NCBI GenBank assembly: GCA_016932235.1
Contig: JAFGDF010000014.1
Coordinates: 1-6,468, forward strand
DNA from: Deltaproteobacteria bacterium
Lineage (GTDB): Bacteria > Desulfobacterota > DSM-4660 > Desulfatiglandales > HGW-15
Direction of reading: 5' to 3'
DNA: 6,468 nt
The position numbers and the translations under genes are program-made. Below the pieces are notes generated by a model that saw nothing but the letters and a program-made list of their open reading frames with translations, did not search any database and was not told the DNA's origin. Shown in pieces: positions 1-6,176 of the stretch. How positions within the stretch are numbered: the stretch's first letter is position 1; each line of letters starts with the position of its first letter.

Positions 1-863
1 TAATCTGCCTTGTTGATATCTCCTGCTGGGTTTACCAGACGCGCTTTAACCGGCATTTAAGGGTGACATATCTTGATGTTGGGCAGGGCAATTCCGCGCT
101 GATACAGTTTCCCGGAAGAGAAAGGATGTTGATAGACGGCGGGGGTTTTTCAACGGGCGATTCAGATGTGGGCAGGATGGTAGTGGCCCCATTTCTGTTT
201 CACTCTAAGATACTTCGGGTGGATTATCTGGTTTTATCCCATCCGGACTCCGATCATATGAACGGCCTGCTTTTTATTGCCTCAAACTTTGAGCCAAAGG
301 AATTCTGGTTCAACGGGGACGTGGTTGAGAAGCCGGAATACAATGAATTGATGAGTATTATTGAATCAAAAAAGACGAAGGTAATTCTGCCGTCCTATAT
401 CTACAAAAGTGAAAGAGAGATATCCGGCGTAAAGATCGAGGTCTTGCATCCGCCTTCGGGAGGCAGGAAAGGAAGTCTGTCATATGAAGATAAAGGCCTT
501 AACAACAACTCCCTGGTGCTGAAGATCACATATAACGGGAGATCATTCCTCTTCCCGGGCGATATAGAAAAGGAGGGTGAGGAGGCGCTTCTTTCAAATG
601 CTGCCGCCCTGAAGAGCGATATCCTGCTTGTCCCGCATCATGGGAGCAAAGGTTCTAGCACAATGCCTTTTCTAAAGGCGGTTAGTCCGGAGATATGCGT
701 TATCTCTTCAGGCAGCGGAAACCGTTTCGGATTCCCGCATAAGGAGACCATGGAAAGGTTGGGAGAGACAGGCGCCAGGATAATGCGCGTTGACGAGTCT
801 GGCGCGATCCGGATCAAGGTGGGAAAAGATGGAGGCTATGAGGTGGATACCTTTTTGAGATAA
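1..863 (+). CDS. comEC: ComEC/Rec2 family DNA-uptake protein, C-terminal metallo-beta-lactamase-like domain (5' partial)
   Basis: The reading frame is open from position 3 through the window edge, so the gene begins upstream. The GTG at 63 is internal: the 20 codons before it continue the protein and lead into the typical ComEC junction (LRVTYLDVGQGNSALIQF). About 286 residues are visible. Family features are LIDGGG after the first strands, SHPDSDHMNG (the His/Asp motif, HPDSDH at nt 240-257), NNNSLVLKI, FPGDIE, and VPHHGSKGSS followed by NRFGFPHKE near the end. In the family, ComEC is an inner-membrane channel that carries single-stranded DNA into the cytoplasm during transformation; this domain is proposed to act on the non-transported strand. 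Only the soluble end is seen; the N-terminal and membrane domains must lie to the left. A stand-alone MBL protein is unlikely because the frame stays open upstream. The gene converges on the operon to its right. Confidence 0.93.
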   Translation, partial: ICLVDISCWVYQTRFNRHLRVTYLDVGQGNSALIQFPGRERMLIDGGGFSTGDSDVGRMVVAPFLFHSKILRVDYLVLSHPDSDHMNGLLFIASNFEPKEFWFNGDVVEKPEYNELMSIIESKKTKVILPSYIYKSEREISGVKIEVLHPPSGGRKGSLSYEDKGLNNNSLVLKITYNGRSFLFPGDIEKEGEEALLSNAAALKSDILLVPHHGSKGSSTMPFLKAVSPEICVISSGSGNRFGFPHKETMERLGETGARIMRVDESGAIRIKVGKDGGYEVDTFLR

Positions 864-943
864 TCCTCATTCATGGAGACTTCTTTTAAGATTTTCACTT
901 TTAGATATTGAGTCGCAACCGAAGAGCCCCTGTTCTTTAATGT

Positions 944-985
944 ATGAATAACGAATATCGAACAGAGAATGTCGAATTATGAAGT
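944..985. repeat. Degenerate 7-bp tandem array, word ACGAATA
   Basis: Cutting the sequence every 7 bp from 944 gives atgaata, acgaata, tcgaaca, gagaatg, tcgaatt, atgaagt. The core GAA stays in register through most units. The alignment was made by eye. The array forms the left half of the inverted repeat at 953-1024. Confidence 0.7.
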
Positions 986-1024
986 TAAAACCCTTCGAAA
1001 TTCTGGATTCAATATTCGATATTC
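953..1024. repeat. Nested inverted repeat (two stacked stems)
   Basis: The outer arms GAATATCGAA (953-962) and TTCGATATTC (1015-1024) are perfect 10-bp complements. Inside them, GAATGTCGAA (967-976) and TTCGAAATTC (994-1003) match at 9 of 10 positions. The stems are separated by 4 nt on the left and 11 nt on the right, and the inner loop is 17 nt. The structure could form a long hairpin or cruciform. No T-run follows it, so a simple intrinsic terminator is not supported. Confidence 0.75.
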
Positions 1025-1032
1025 TATTTTAA
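998..1032. repeat. Degenerate 7-bp tandem array, word ATATTCG
   Basis: Units in register are aaattct, ggattca, atattcg, atattct, attttaa. The best word is the reverse complement of the word in the 944-985 array, so the two arrays face each other and together produce the inverted repeat at 953-1024. Confidence 0.55.
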
Positions 1033-1112
1033 GACTTTGTGCTCCCTTGGCGCGCCGGAACCTTGGCGAAAGCGGCTGAGCCATGCACCCTGTGCCTTTC
1101 TTTGCTCTTTTC

Positions 1113-1168
1113 CCATATACCTTATACCATATGCCTTACACCGTGTATCTTACACCGTATACCTTATA
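1113..1168. repeat. 7-bp (14-bp dimer) tandem array, eight units
   Basis: The eight 7-bp units are ccatata, ccttata, ccatatg, ccttaca, ccgtgta, tcttaca, ccgtata, ccttata. Odd and even units alternate (CCRTRTR, then CYTTAYA-like), giving a 14-bp higher-order repeat present four times. A short remnant (cctttt) follows. This is the cleanest periodic array in the window. Confidence 0.9.
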
Positions 1169-1185
1169 CCTTTTCTTTATCCGTC

Positions 1186-1244
1186 ATTCCGGCGAAGCCT
1201 TTCGACTTTGCTCAAGGCCGTGAGCTTGTCGAACGGGCCGGAAT
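1186..1244. repeat. Three-tier nested palindrome (REP-like intergenic element)
   Basis: The outer arms ATTCCGGC (1186-1193) and GCCGGAAT (1237-1244) are perfect 8-bp complements. Middle arms are TTCGAC (1201-1206) and GTCGAA (1228-1233). Inner arms are GCTCA (1210-1214) and TGAGC (1221-1225), around a 6-nt loop. From memory, both the outer element (cgtcattccggc type) and the inner one (gagcttgtcgaa type) resemble repeats scattered between genes in many environmental bacteria. The arrangement looks like one palindrome inserted in the loop of another. Confidence 0.8.
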
Positions 1245-1270
1245 CCAGGCTATTTACTTTTCCTATTATT

Positions 1271-1298
1271 AGCTGATCACTGAATGCTGACCGCTATG
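1271..1298. repeat. Short degenerate 7-bp array, word NGCTGAN
   Basis: Four units are in register: agctgat, cactgaa, tgctgac, cgctatg. The 10-mer gctgaccgct at 1286-1295 also occurs at 6365-6374 on the far side of the operon, inside another 7-bp array. The array is short, so confidence is moderate. Confidence 0.5.
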
Positions 1299-1302
1299 AG
1301 CC

Positions 1303-1581
1303 TTATATTATCCTAAATACAGGCTCCCTGATGTGGGTGCCCCTGCACCTGGGGCATTTGCCCGGCGAATGCAGTTTATTCCTGTCCTTAAAGACAAACC
1401 CGCAATTCAGACACTCGGCGGGTTCCATGATAAATCTCCTGGGATGCCGGACACTCTTGCGTACATGTTTCAGGTGGTCAAGCGTCTCCCTCATGGAAAT
1501 ATGGGCCCCTGAAGACAGCTCCTGAAGGGAGTATGGGCCCCCGGATAGCAATTCAATGAGTTTTTGGCGGTGCGTGGACAT
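1303..1581 (-). CDS. Small predicted transcriptional regulator, HTH plus zinc ribbon (COG3357-like)
   Basis: This 92-aa protein has two recognisable parts. Residues about 3-45 resemble a winged helix-turn-helix (RQKLIELLSGGPYSLQELS, then a second helix with RETLDHLKHVRKSV). Residues 57-79 carry a four-cysteine zinc ribbon, CLNC at 57-60 and CPRC at 76-79, with a basic stretch (RHPRR) between the domains. This architecture matches the predicted regulators grouped as COG3357, known mostly from archaea and some anaerobic bacteria; their targets are largely uncharacterised. It is the last gene of the transporter operon, 9 bp after the ATPase stop. The ATG is supported by a GAGGGAAG ribosome-binding site that overlaps that stop. 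A role in controlling the transporter is inferred from position only. No enzyme motif is visible. Confidence 0.82.
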   Translation of the reverse strand: MSTHRQKLIELLSGGPYSLQELSSGAHISMRETLDHLKHVRKSVRHPRRFIMEPAECLNCGFVFKDRNKLHSPGKCPRCRGTHIREPVFRII

Positions 1582-1584
1582 TAT

Positions 1585-1592
1585 CTTCCCTC
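1585..1592 (-). promoter_or_regulatory. Ribosome-binding site of the HTH/zinc-ribbon gene
   Basis: On the minus strand the site reads GAGGGAAG, 3 nt before the ATG at 1581. Its first bases lie within the TGA stop of the ATPase gene (1591-1593). The overlap supports this start and suggests translational coupling to the ATPase. Confidence 0.7.
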
Positions 1593-2715
1593 AATCCGAA
1601 ATTCGTATCCGACCGTCAAGGGACAGATTCTCACCTGTCTTTATATCAAAAAAGTGGGCCCTGTCCATGTCAAAACAGAGGTTGATGCTGTCCCCATCTC
1701 TCACCGAACTCCTGATGTCCAGCCTGGCCTTCAAGGGCTGAGCGCCTAACTTTGCATCAATCTCTATGTCAAAGCCGAGCGGTTCCACGAGGTCTATCTT
1801 TACGTCTTCAATTCTGGATAATGCGGATCTAGCGTCCGTGTAATGCTCATCCTGAAAAAAATCCGGCCTTATGCCCAGCTTTATTTCTTTTCCTTCATCG
1901 GGCATATGGACAAGGTCGTCTCCGATCCTTTTTCCTAAAGGGATCTTCCGCCCTTCCAGCTCAACAAAGTCCCGGAACAGTCTGGCGTCCAGCATGTTCA
2001 TGGAAGGCGCCCCGATAAATGTAGCCACGAAGATATTGACGGGCTTCATGTAGATGTCCATGGGGCTCCCCTGCTGTTCGATCCGCCCGTCCCTCATGAC
2101 TACAACCCTGTCGCCCAGTGTCATGGCCTCGAGCTGATCATGGGTTACATAGACGCTGGTAGTCCCGTATTCCCTGTGGATGCGTCTGATTTCGGAGCGC
2201 ATCTGATACCTTAGCTTCGCGTCGAGGTTGCTCAGGGGTTCGTCGAACAGGAACAGATCGGCGTCTCTGACTATGGCCCTGCCCATCGCGACACGCTGTT
2301 TTTGCCCGCCGGAAAGCTGCGCGGGTTTTCTGTCGAGCAGATCCTGCAACTCCAGCAATCTTGACGCCTTTTCCAGCCGGTTATAAATCAATTCTTTGGG
2401 CGATCCGGCTCGTTTAAGACTGAAGATGATGTTTTCCTTCACGTTTTTATGGGGATAAAGGGCATAGTTTTGAAATACCATCGCTATGTTTCTATGATGG
2501 GGCTCCACCGTGTTTACAACCCTGTTGTTTATGATAACCTCTCCGGCGGTCACCTCTTCCAGGCCCGCGATAAGCCTTAATATTGTTGTCTTTCCGCAGC
2601 CGGATGGGCCGACGAGCACCACAAACTCCCCTTCCTTGGCCTCCATGTTGATATTATGAAGCACCTCCAAATCCCCGAAGCTTTTAAATATATTTATGAG
2701 TTTAAGGTCAGCCAT
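1591..2715 (-). CDS. Carbohydrate ABC importer ATP-binding protein, MalK/UgpC/MsmK family
   Basis: This 374-aa protein is full length for the family. The nucleotide-binding domain (about 1-235) has every expected motif: Walker A GPSGCGKTT at 36-44, Q-loop Q82, signature LSGGQ at 134-138, Walker B LFLFDEP at 154-160 with catalytic Glu159, D-loop SNLD at 162-165 and switch His192 (VYVTHDQLEAM). FIGAPSMN at 233-240 is the usual MalK-type boundary, and the remaining 130 or so residues form the OB/TOBE-like regulatory domain. In the family, two copies sit on the cytoplasmic side of the permeases and power uptake of sugars, polyols or glycerol-3-phosphate. The gene starts 2 bp after the stop of the MalG-type permease. 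The substrate cannot be read from this subunit, and such ATPases can serve several importers, so no symbol is given. Confidence 0.95.
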   Translation of the reverse strand: MADLKLINIFKSFGDLEVLHNINMEAKEGEFVVLVGPSGCGKTTILRLIAGLEEVTAGEVIINNRVVNTVEPHHRNIAMVFQNYALYPHKNVKENIIFSLKRAGSPKELIYNRLEKASRLLELQDLLDRKPAQLSGGQKQRVAMGRAIVRDADLFLFDEPLSNLDAKLRYQMRSEIRRIHREYGTTSVYVTHDQLEAMTLGDRVVVMRDGRIEQQGSPMDIYMKPVNIFVATFIGAPSMNMLDARLFRDFVELEGRKIPLGKRIGDDLVHMPDEGKEIKLGIRPDFFQDEHYTDARSALSRIEDVKIDLVEPLGFDIEIDAKLGAQPLKARLDIRSSVRDGDSINLCFDMDRAHFFDIKTGENLSLDGRIRISD

Positions 2716-2717
2716 TG

Positions 2718-3680
2718 CTATTCTTTAAGACCTCCTTCGGACAATCCGCCCGTAAGATGACGCATGGCAAATGTAAAACAGAGCAGCACGGGCGCCAGCG
2801 TCAGCACTGACGCGGACATTATCCGGTCCCATATGGCGTTTTTTGACACAAAGAGCGATTGAAGGCCAAGAGGTATCGTGTAAAAGTCGTGAAACTGTTT
2901 TATAAAGATGGAGGCGAACAGGTAATCGTTCCAGGCGATTATGAAAGAGTATATAAAGACCGTCATGAGCATGGGCGCCGACAGCGGCAGGATTATAAGA
3001 TAGATAACCCCCATTCTCGAGCACCCGTCCATTATTGCCGCCTCTTCAATGGAATAGGGGATCGATCTGAAATAGTTGCCCAGCATGTAAAGAGAGACCG
3101 GCAATGTCTGGATGATATAGATCAGGAGGAGGCTCAGCAGCGAGCCCCATATGGATTTCGCCAAGCCGGTTTTTACGCCCAGCTGGTACAGGGGCACCAT
3201 AAGCATTACGCCCCCGATCATATAGGCGAAGAGCACGCCCCTTTGAACTGTCCTGCGTCCCTTAAACCTCAGGCGGCTGAAGGAATAGGCCCCAAAGACG
3301 GCAAGAAACAGGGAGACTGATGCCGCCGAAGCTGCCAGGAGGAATGAGTTCAAAAAATACCTGGGGTAGGGGAATATATCGCCCGTTGAAAGGTATCTCT
3401 CCAGTATCTCTTGTTTCTTTTCTTCCGTGAGAAGGGGGTTGTCCAGCAGCGTCTTTACTGTTTCAGGTATAACCGGCTCTTCCGACTTCATAATCCCCAA
3501 AAGCTCTTTATAGGCCTCAAGATTGAATTTATGGGGAATGAGCGACGGATTTCCCCAGTCGAACTGATGCTTGAGGGATGTCGACAGTATCTGGACAAAA
3601 GGGAAAAGGCAGAACAGGAGGACAGCGCAGACAGCCAGGACGAGCAAAATTTTCCGGGGGATAGTTTTCCTGCTAGTCAT
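2718..3680 (-). CDS. Carbohydrate ABC importer permease, MalG/UgpE family, with enlarged periplasmic loop
   Basis: This 320-aa inner-membrane subunit has six predicted helices at about 11-33, 108-134, 148-168, 178-203, 228-252 and 287-306. The EAA loop that docks on the ATPase is clear at about 212-234 (EEAAIMDGC, then a conserved Gly and ILPLS). The C-terminus after the last helix is the short GGLSEGG-type tail typical of MalG proteins. Many relatives are about 270-300 residues. The extra length is mainly the loop between helices 1 and 2 (about 34-107), which contains a charged, helix-like stretch around 66-97 (EEPVIPETVKTLL, then EEKKQEILERYL). The ATG at 3680 has only a weak ribosome-binding sequence, and the upstream permease ends 6 bp before it, so coupled translation is likely. 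It should pair with the MalF-type permease encoded just before it. Confidence 0.94.
   Translation of the reverse strand: MTSRKTIPRKILLVLAVCAVLLFCLFPFVQILSTSLKHQFDWGNPSLIPHKFNLEAYKELLGIMKSEEPVIPETVKTLLDNPLLTEEKKQEILERYLSTGDIFPYPRYFLNSFLLAASAASVSLFLAVFGAYSFSRLRFKGRRTVQRGVLFAYMIGGVMLMVPLYQLGVKTGLAKSIWGSLLSLLLIYIIQTLPVSLYMLGNYFRSIPYSIEEAAIMDGCSRMGVIYLIILPLSAPMLMTVFIYSFIIAWNDYLFASIFIKQFHDFYTIPLGLQSLFVSKNAIWDRIMSASVLTLAPVLLCFTFAMRHLTGGLSEGGLKE
2731..2737 (-). promoter_or_regulatory. Possible ribosome-binding site of the ATPase gene
   Basis: A strong AAGGAGG lies inside the last codons of the upstream permease, but 15 nt from the ATG at 2715. This is longer than the usual 5-9 nt. The ATG is still favoured because MADLKLINIFKSFG is a normal family N-terminus. 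Re-initiation after the permease stop probably helps. Confidence 0.5.
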
Positions 3681-3686
3681 TGTTCG

Positions 3687-4559
3687 TTACCATTTAAGGA
3701 CCTTTTTGACATAAATAAAGACCAGGAGAGAGAGGATAATAAACTGCACCACCGCTATTGAAGCGGCGAATCCCTGATCAATAATACCCGTGAAGGCGGT
3801 GTAGTAGGTGAAGACGGGGAGGGTTCGGACATTGGGGGCGAGCAGAAATACTTCTTCGAATTTATTAAGATTCCAGACCAGGCGGAGTATGATCAGTGTT
3901 CCGAGGACAAAATAGATTTCAGGAAGCGTGACGTGGAAAAAACGGCCGATTGGTCCGCAGCCGTCCATCGCGGCGGCCTCGTACTGGTCCCTGTTTATGG
4001 ACTGCAGTTTTGATATTATCAGGAGGTAGGATATTGGAAAGTGTTTCCAGATGTCAAAGAGAATAACGACCAGCAGGGCGGTTCGGGGATCCCCTATTAG
4101 GTTGTACCTGTTATCCGTGAGCCCGAGAGTTTCAACGACAAGGTGGTTATAAATGCCGTTGACAGGGTCAAAAATAAACTGCCAGCCGAACACAACCGAT
4201 ATCACTGGAGCAAAGTATGGAAGAAGTATGACGGCACGGACAAGATTCCTGAAGGGAAAACGGAGGTTCATTAAAAGGGCGACGAAAAGCCCGAGAATAG
4301 TGGATCCGGCGATAGAGCCCGCGAGATATATGGAGGTGATGAGCAGGGAGTCGTAAAACCCCGCATCTCTTAAAAGCCTTCCGTAATTCGCGAGACCAAC
4401 GAATAATCTTTCTCCGGTGAGTCTCACATCAAAGAAACTGAGATAGAGATTATACATGATGGGATATATTATCAGCAGGCCGATCACGCCTACACAGGGA
4501 GCGACCAGCTTCCAGCCCAGCCTGGATTCCCGTTGAGCTATGGTAATGTCAGAGGACAT
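3687..4559 (-). CDS. Carbohydrate ABC importer permease, MalF/UgpA family
   Basis: This 290-aa membrane protein has six predicted helices at about 17-39, 72-97, 105-128, 160-183, 213-236 and 264-285. It matches the compact UgpA/MsmF-like branch and lacks the large N-terminal extension of E. coli MalF. Typical features are the YPIMYNLYLSFFD opening, the FVGLANY segment, LPYFAPVISVVFGWQFIFDP, and the EAA loop at about 194-214 (EAAAMDGC, then GRFFHVTLPEI). It forms the transmembrane path together with the MalG-type permease. The ATG at 4559 is 3 bp after the stop of the binding-protein gene. The nearest GAGG is about 17 nt from the start, so translation probably depends on coupling. Confidence 0.95.
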   Translation of the reverse strand: MSSDITIAQRESRLGWKLVAPCVGVIGLLIIYPIMYNLYLSFFDVRLTGERLFVGLANYGRLLRDAGFYDSLLITSIYLAGSIAGSTILGLFVALLMNLRFPFRNLVRAVILLPYFAPVISVVFGWQFIFDPVNGIYNHLVVETLGLTDNRYNLIGDPRTALLVVILFDIWKHFPISYLLIISKLQSINRDQYEAAAMDGCGPIGRFFHVTLPEIYFVLGTLIILRLVWNLNKFEEVFLLAPNVRTLPVFTYYTAFTGIIDQGFAASIAVVQFIILSLLVFIYVKKVLKW

Positions 4560-4562
4560 CTT

Positions 4563-5912
4563 CTATCTGTTAATTACCTCTTTCATCTGTTCCTCGGCCC
4601 TGGCTATGGCGTCCTCGGGGGCCCTCCCCTCGATTACAACGGAGTAGATCATTCTCGGGATGATCTGTTTGGCGTATATGTCTCCGGCGGCGGGGAACGT
4701 ATTCCCTTCAAGCATAGCGAAGGAGCCGATGCTGTCCAGACCCTTGATTATTCCTTCCACCTTTGATCGGCCGTATCGTTTTAAGATCCCTTCAGGGTCG
4801 TTGATGTATTCTTTCATCCCGGATATGTCCCGCAGCACGGGAATCATGCCTCCGGGAGACATGTGCAGAAAGGTGATATAGCAAGCCGGCTCGTACATGA
4901 AATCAACAAGTTTCTTTATCGCCTCTTTGTGTTTAGCGGACCCTTGTTTTATTATGCCGAGTGCCACTATGGAACCATAAGTCGCGGGAAGGGTCCCGGT
5001 GATGGATGTGATTACCCCCGTCTTGTCAACAAGGTTGGGATCAAAGGAAGATCCTTTCAATCCAGAAAAGTATTTGTCGGTCAGCGAATCCGCCGCCGCT
5101 TCGGCCATGGCAAGGTCATCCATGATGTACGTGGAATAAAAGAACATGGCCATCCTGCCCTGGAGATAATAATCCCTGGCCCGCCATGTCTGAGGGCCGG
5201 GAGGCGTGTATCGCGACAGCTCCCTGTAGTATTTCAGGGTTTCCATCGTCTCCCTGGAGTTGAAGATGAGTTCGCCCTTTGAGTTGAATTCATTCGCCCC
5301 GTTTGACAGCGCCAGATGCGTAAAGCACTGTTCCGAGTAGACATCGGCATTTGTGCCTATCAGGATGCCGTACTGATTCTGCTCGGGTTTATAAAAGACC
5401 CTGGCGGCCTTTAAGATGTTCTCCCATGTGTCCGGCGGCTCCAGGCCCTCCTTCCTGAACCAGTCTTCCCTGTACCATATCCCCTGGACCCACCCGTGAT
5501 AGGGTAGGCCGTAATATCTTCCCGCAGCCGGCGTTTCCACCATCTTCAGAGCGCCCCTGTAAAAACGGTCCTTCCCGATGCCGTTCACTATCTCGGTTGT
5601 ATTTTCAACATCAATGATGCCTTCCCCGCCAAAGGCCATTATCAATTCGGAACTCGCCTCGATCAGGCCTGGCATATTGCCCGCTGCTGATGCGGCGGCC
5701 ATCTGTGATGCCATATCATTCTCGTCAACAGGCATAAGCCTTACATTAATGTCAGGATTAATGGCGCAAAAGGCGTCCATAAGGAGCTGGATGGTCTTAA
5801 GACGGTCGGACTGAGTTTCAGACGTCCAGAATTCAATGGTCGCGGCTGAAGAGGGGATGGCGGCAAAGACTGATAAAAGCCAGACTGAGAGGGAATATAA
5901 CAGATTTTTCAT
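4563..5912 (-). CDS. Periplasmic solute-binding protein of carbohydrate ABC importer, family 1
   Basis: This 449-aa exported protein begins with a Sec signal peptide: K3, a hydrophobic core at 4-19, then PSSAA with likely cleavage after Ala23 or Ala24. There is no lipobox cysteine, so a soluble periplasmic protein is expected. The mature part starts ATIEFWTSET and continues with a DAF..INPDINV strand, GNMPGL, YYGLPYHG at 133-140, WYREDWFRKEG and PDTWENILKAA at 146-170, and QGRMAMFF at 251-258. All are typical of family 1 sugar-binding proteins. The frame stays open to 6107, but that 65-residue extension is cysteine- and proline-rich and encoded by intergenic repeats. The start at 5912 fits the signal peptide and a GGAG site 5 nt upstream. 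It is the first gene of the operon. It should capture the ligand and deliver it to the permeases. The ligand is unknown; a sugar, polyol or glycoside is likely. Confidence 0.94.
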   Translation of the reverse strand: MKNLLYSLSVWLLSVFAAIPSSAATIEFWTSETQSDRLKTIQLLMDAFCAINPDINVRLMPVDENDMASQMAAASAAGNMPGLIEASSELIMAFGGEGIIDVENTTEIVNGIGKDRFYRGALKMVETPAAGRYYGLPYHGWVQGIWYREDWFRKEGLEPPDTWENILKAARVFYKPEQNQYGILIGTNADVYSEQCFTHLALSNGANEFNSKGELIFNSRETMETLKYYRELSRYTPPGPQTWRARDYYLQGRMAMFFYSTYIMDDLAMAEAAADSLTDKYFSGLKGSSFDPNLVDKTGVITSITGTLPATYGSIVALGIIKQGSAKHKEAIKKLVDFMYEPACYITFLHMSPGGMIPVLRDISGMKEYINDPEGILKRYGRSKVEGIIKGLDSIGSFAMLEGNTFPAAGDIYAKQIIPRMIYSVVIEGRAPEDAIARAEEQMKEVINR

Positions 5913-5917
5913 CGTCT

Positions 5918-5921
5918 CTCC
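5918..5921 (-). promoter_or_regulatory. Ribosome-binding site deciding the binding-protein start
   Basis: On the minus strand GGAG (within GGAGAGACG) sits 5 nt before the ATG at 5912. Together with the signal peptide that begins at this ATG, it rules out the longer reading frame from 6107. Confidence 0.75.
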
Positions 5922-5968
5922 GCGTGTTTGTAAGGATTGACATGCCTGTCTATCTTCCGTCAGTTCAC

Positions 5969-5997
5969 AATATACCACAAAGCATGCGGGAAATAAA
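5969..5997 (-). promoter_or_regulatory. Weak candidate sigma-70 promoter for the transporter operon
   Basis: On the minus strand TATATT (5969-5974) matches 5 of 6 bases of a -10 box. With a 17-bp spacer, TTTATT (5992-5997) matches only 3 of 6 bases of a -35 box. The implied leader is about 50 nt. An activator or another sigma factor could equally be used. An imperfect palindrome (5939-5950, arms GACA and TGTC) lies within this leader. Confidence 0.25.
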
Positions 5998-6026
5998 CCC
6001 AAATACCGAGCACGGACCCCCCTCTT

Positions 6027-6070
6027 GTCCCCCTTTGGAGGGGGGGAGCAGGGGGAGGTGCCCGCCGACA
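6027..6070. repeat. G/C-rich hairpin element, copy 1 of a direct repeat
   Basis: The element contains CCCCCT-TTGG-AGGGGG (6029-6044), a 6-bp stem with a 4-nt loop. It continues with gcagggggaggtg and cccgccgaca. Copy 2 at 6309-6350 is nearly identical, with a 2-bp length difference in the G-run. Both copies lead directly into a 7-bp array of CCGACA-like words, so the repeated unit includes the hairpin and the start of the array. Confidence 0.9.
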
Positions 6071-6113
6071 ACTGACTACAGACAACCGACAATGCACAAT
6101 CAATCATTGACCA
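6065..6113. repeat. Degenerate 7-bp tandem array, word CYGACAA
   Basis: The seven units are ccgacaa, ctgacta, cagacaa, ccgacaa, tgcacaa, tcaatca, ttgacca. The first four are close to consensus and the word decays to the right. The array overlaps the end of hairpin element copy 1. Confidence 0.85.
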
Positions 6114-6136
6114 GTAGGTCCCAGTCCAAAAACCTT

Positions 6137-6155
6137 CCTCCCCTCTTAGGGGAGG
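6137..6155. repeat. Perfect 8-bp hairpin CCTCCCCT/AGGGGAGG
   Basis: CCTCCCCT (6137-6144), loop CTT, then AGGGGAGG (6148-6155). The stem is followed by atcgaggtgggg, so the whole looks like a diverged relative of the elements at 6027 and 6309. No T-run follows on the plus strand. On the minus strand TTTTT follows 4 nt after the stem, but no gene points into it. Confidence 0.8.
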
Positions 6156-6176
6156 ATCGAGGTGGGGTCTCTATAT

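Larger units (their letters stand above)
864..1302. other. Intergenic spacer without a credible gene, rich in short repeats
   Basis: This 439-bp spacer separates two convergent units, comEC and the transporter operon. The short plus-strand ORFs inside it (for example 1037-1276) give low-complexity peptides, overlap each other in different frames and run through tandem repeats, so they are not called. The spacer holds 7-bp-period arrays at 944-985, 998-1032, 1113-1168 and 1271-1298, and nested inverted repeats at 953-1024 and 1186-1244. No hairpin followed by a convincing T-run was found for either converging transcript. Confidence 0.8.

Noticed and set aside
63..65. GTG at 63 as the start of a stand-alone metallo-beta-lactamase protein
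   Set aside because: The frame is open to the window edge, and the upstream codons continue the ComEC-like sequence across the GTG without a break.
1037..1276. Short plus-strand frames in the spacer after comEC
   Set aside because: Two overlapping frames translate the same tandem repeats and palindrome into low-complexity peptides, with no clear ribosome-binding site.
2859..3320. A 153-codon plus-strand frame inside the MalG-type permease gene
   Set aside because: It lies antisense to a well-supported permease gene, and its translation is highly charged with no recognisable domain. It is a shadow frame.
5913..6107. N-terminal extension of the binding protein to a start at 6107, adding 65 residues
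   Set aside because: The extension is cysteine- and proline-rich, is encoded by intergenic repeats and a hairpin, and would bury the signal peptide. The ATG at 5912 has a GGAG site and begins the signal peptide directly.
6137..6155. The perfect hairpin as an intrinsic terminator
   Set aside because: On the plus strand no T-run follows. On the minus strand a T5 follows, but no gene is transcribed into it from the right within the window. It fits better as a member of the repeat family.
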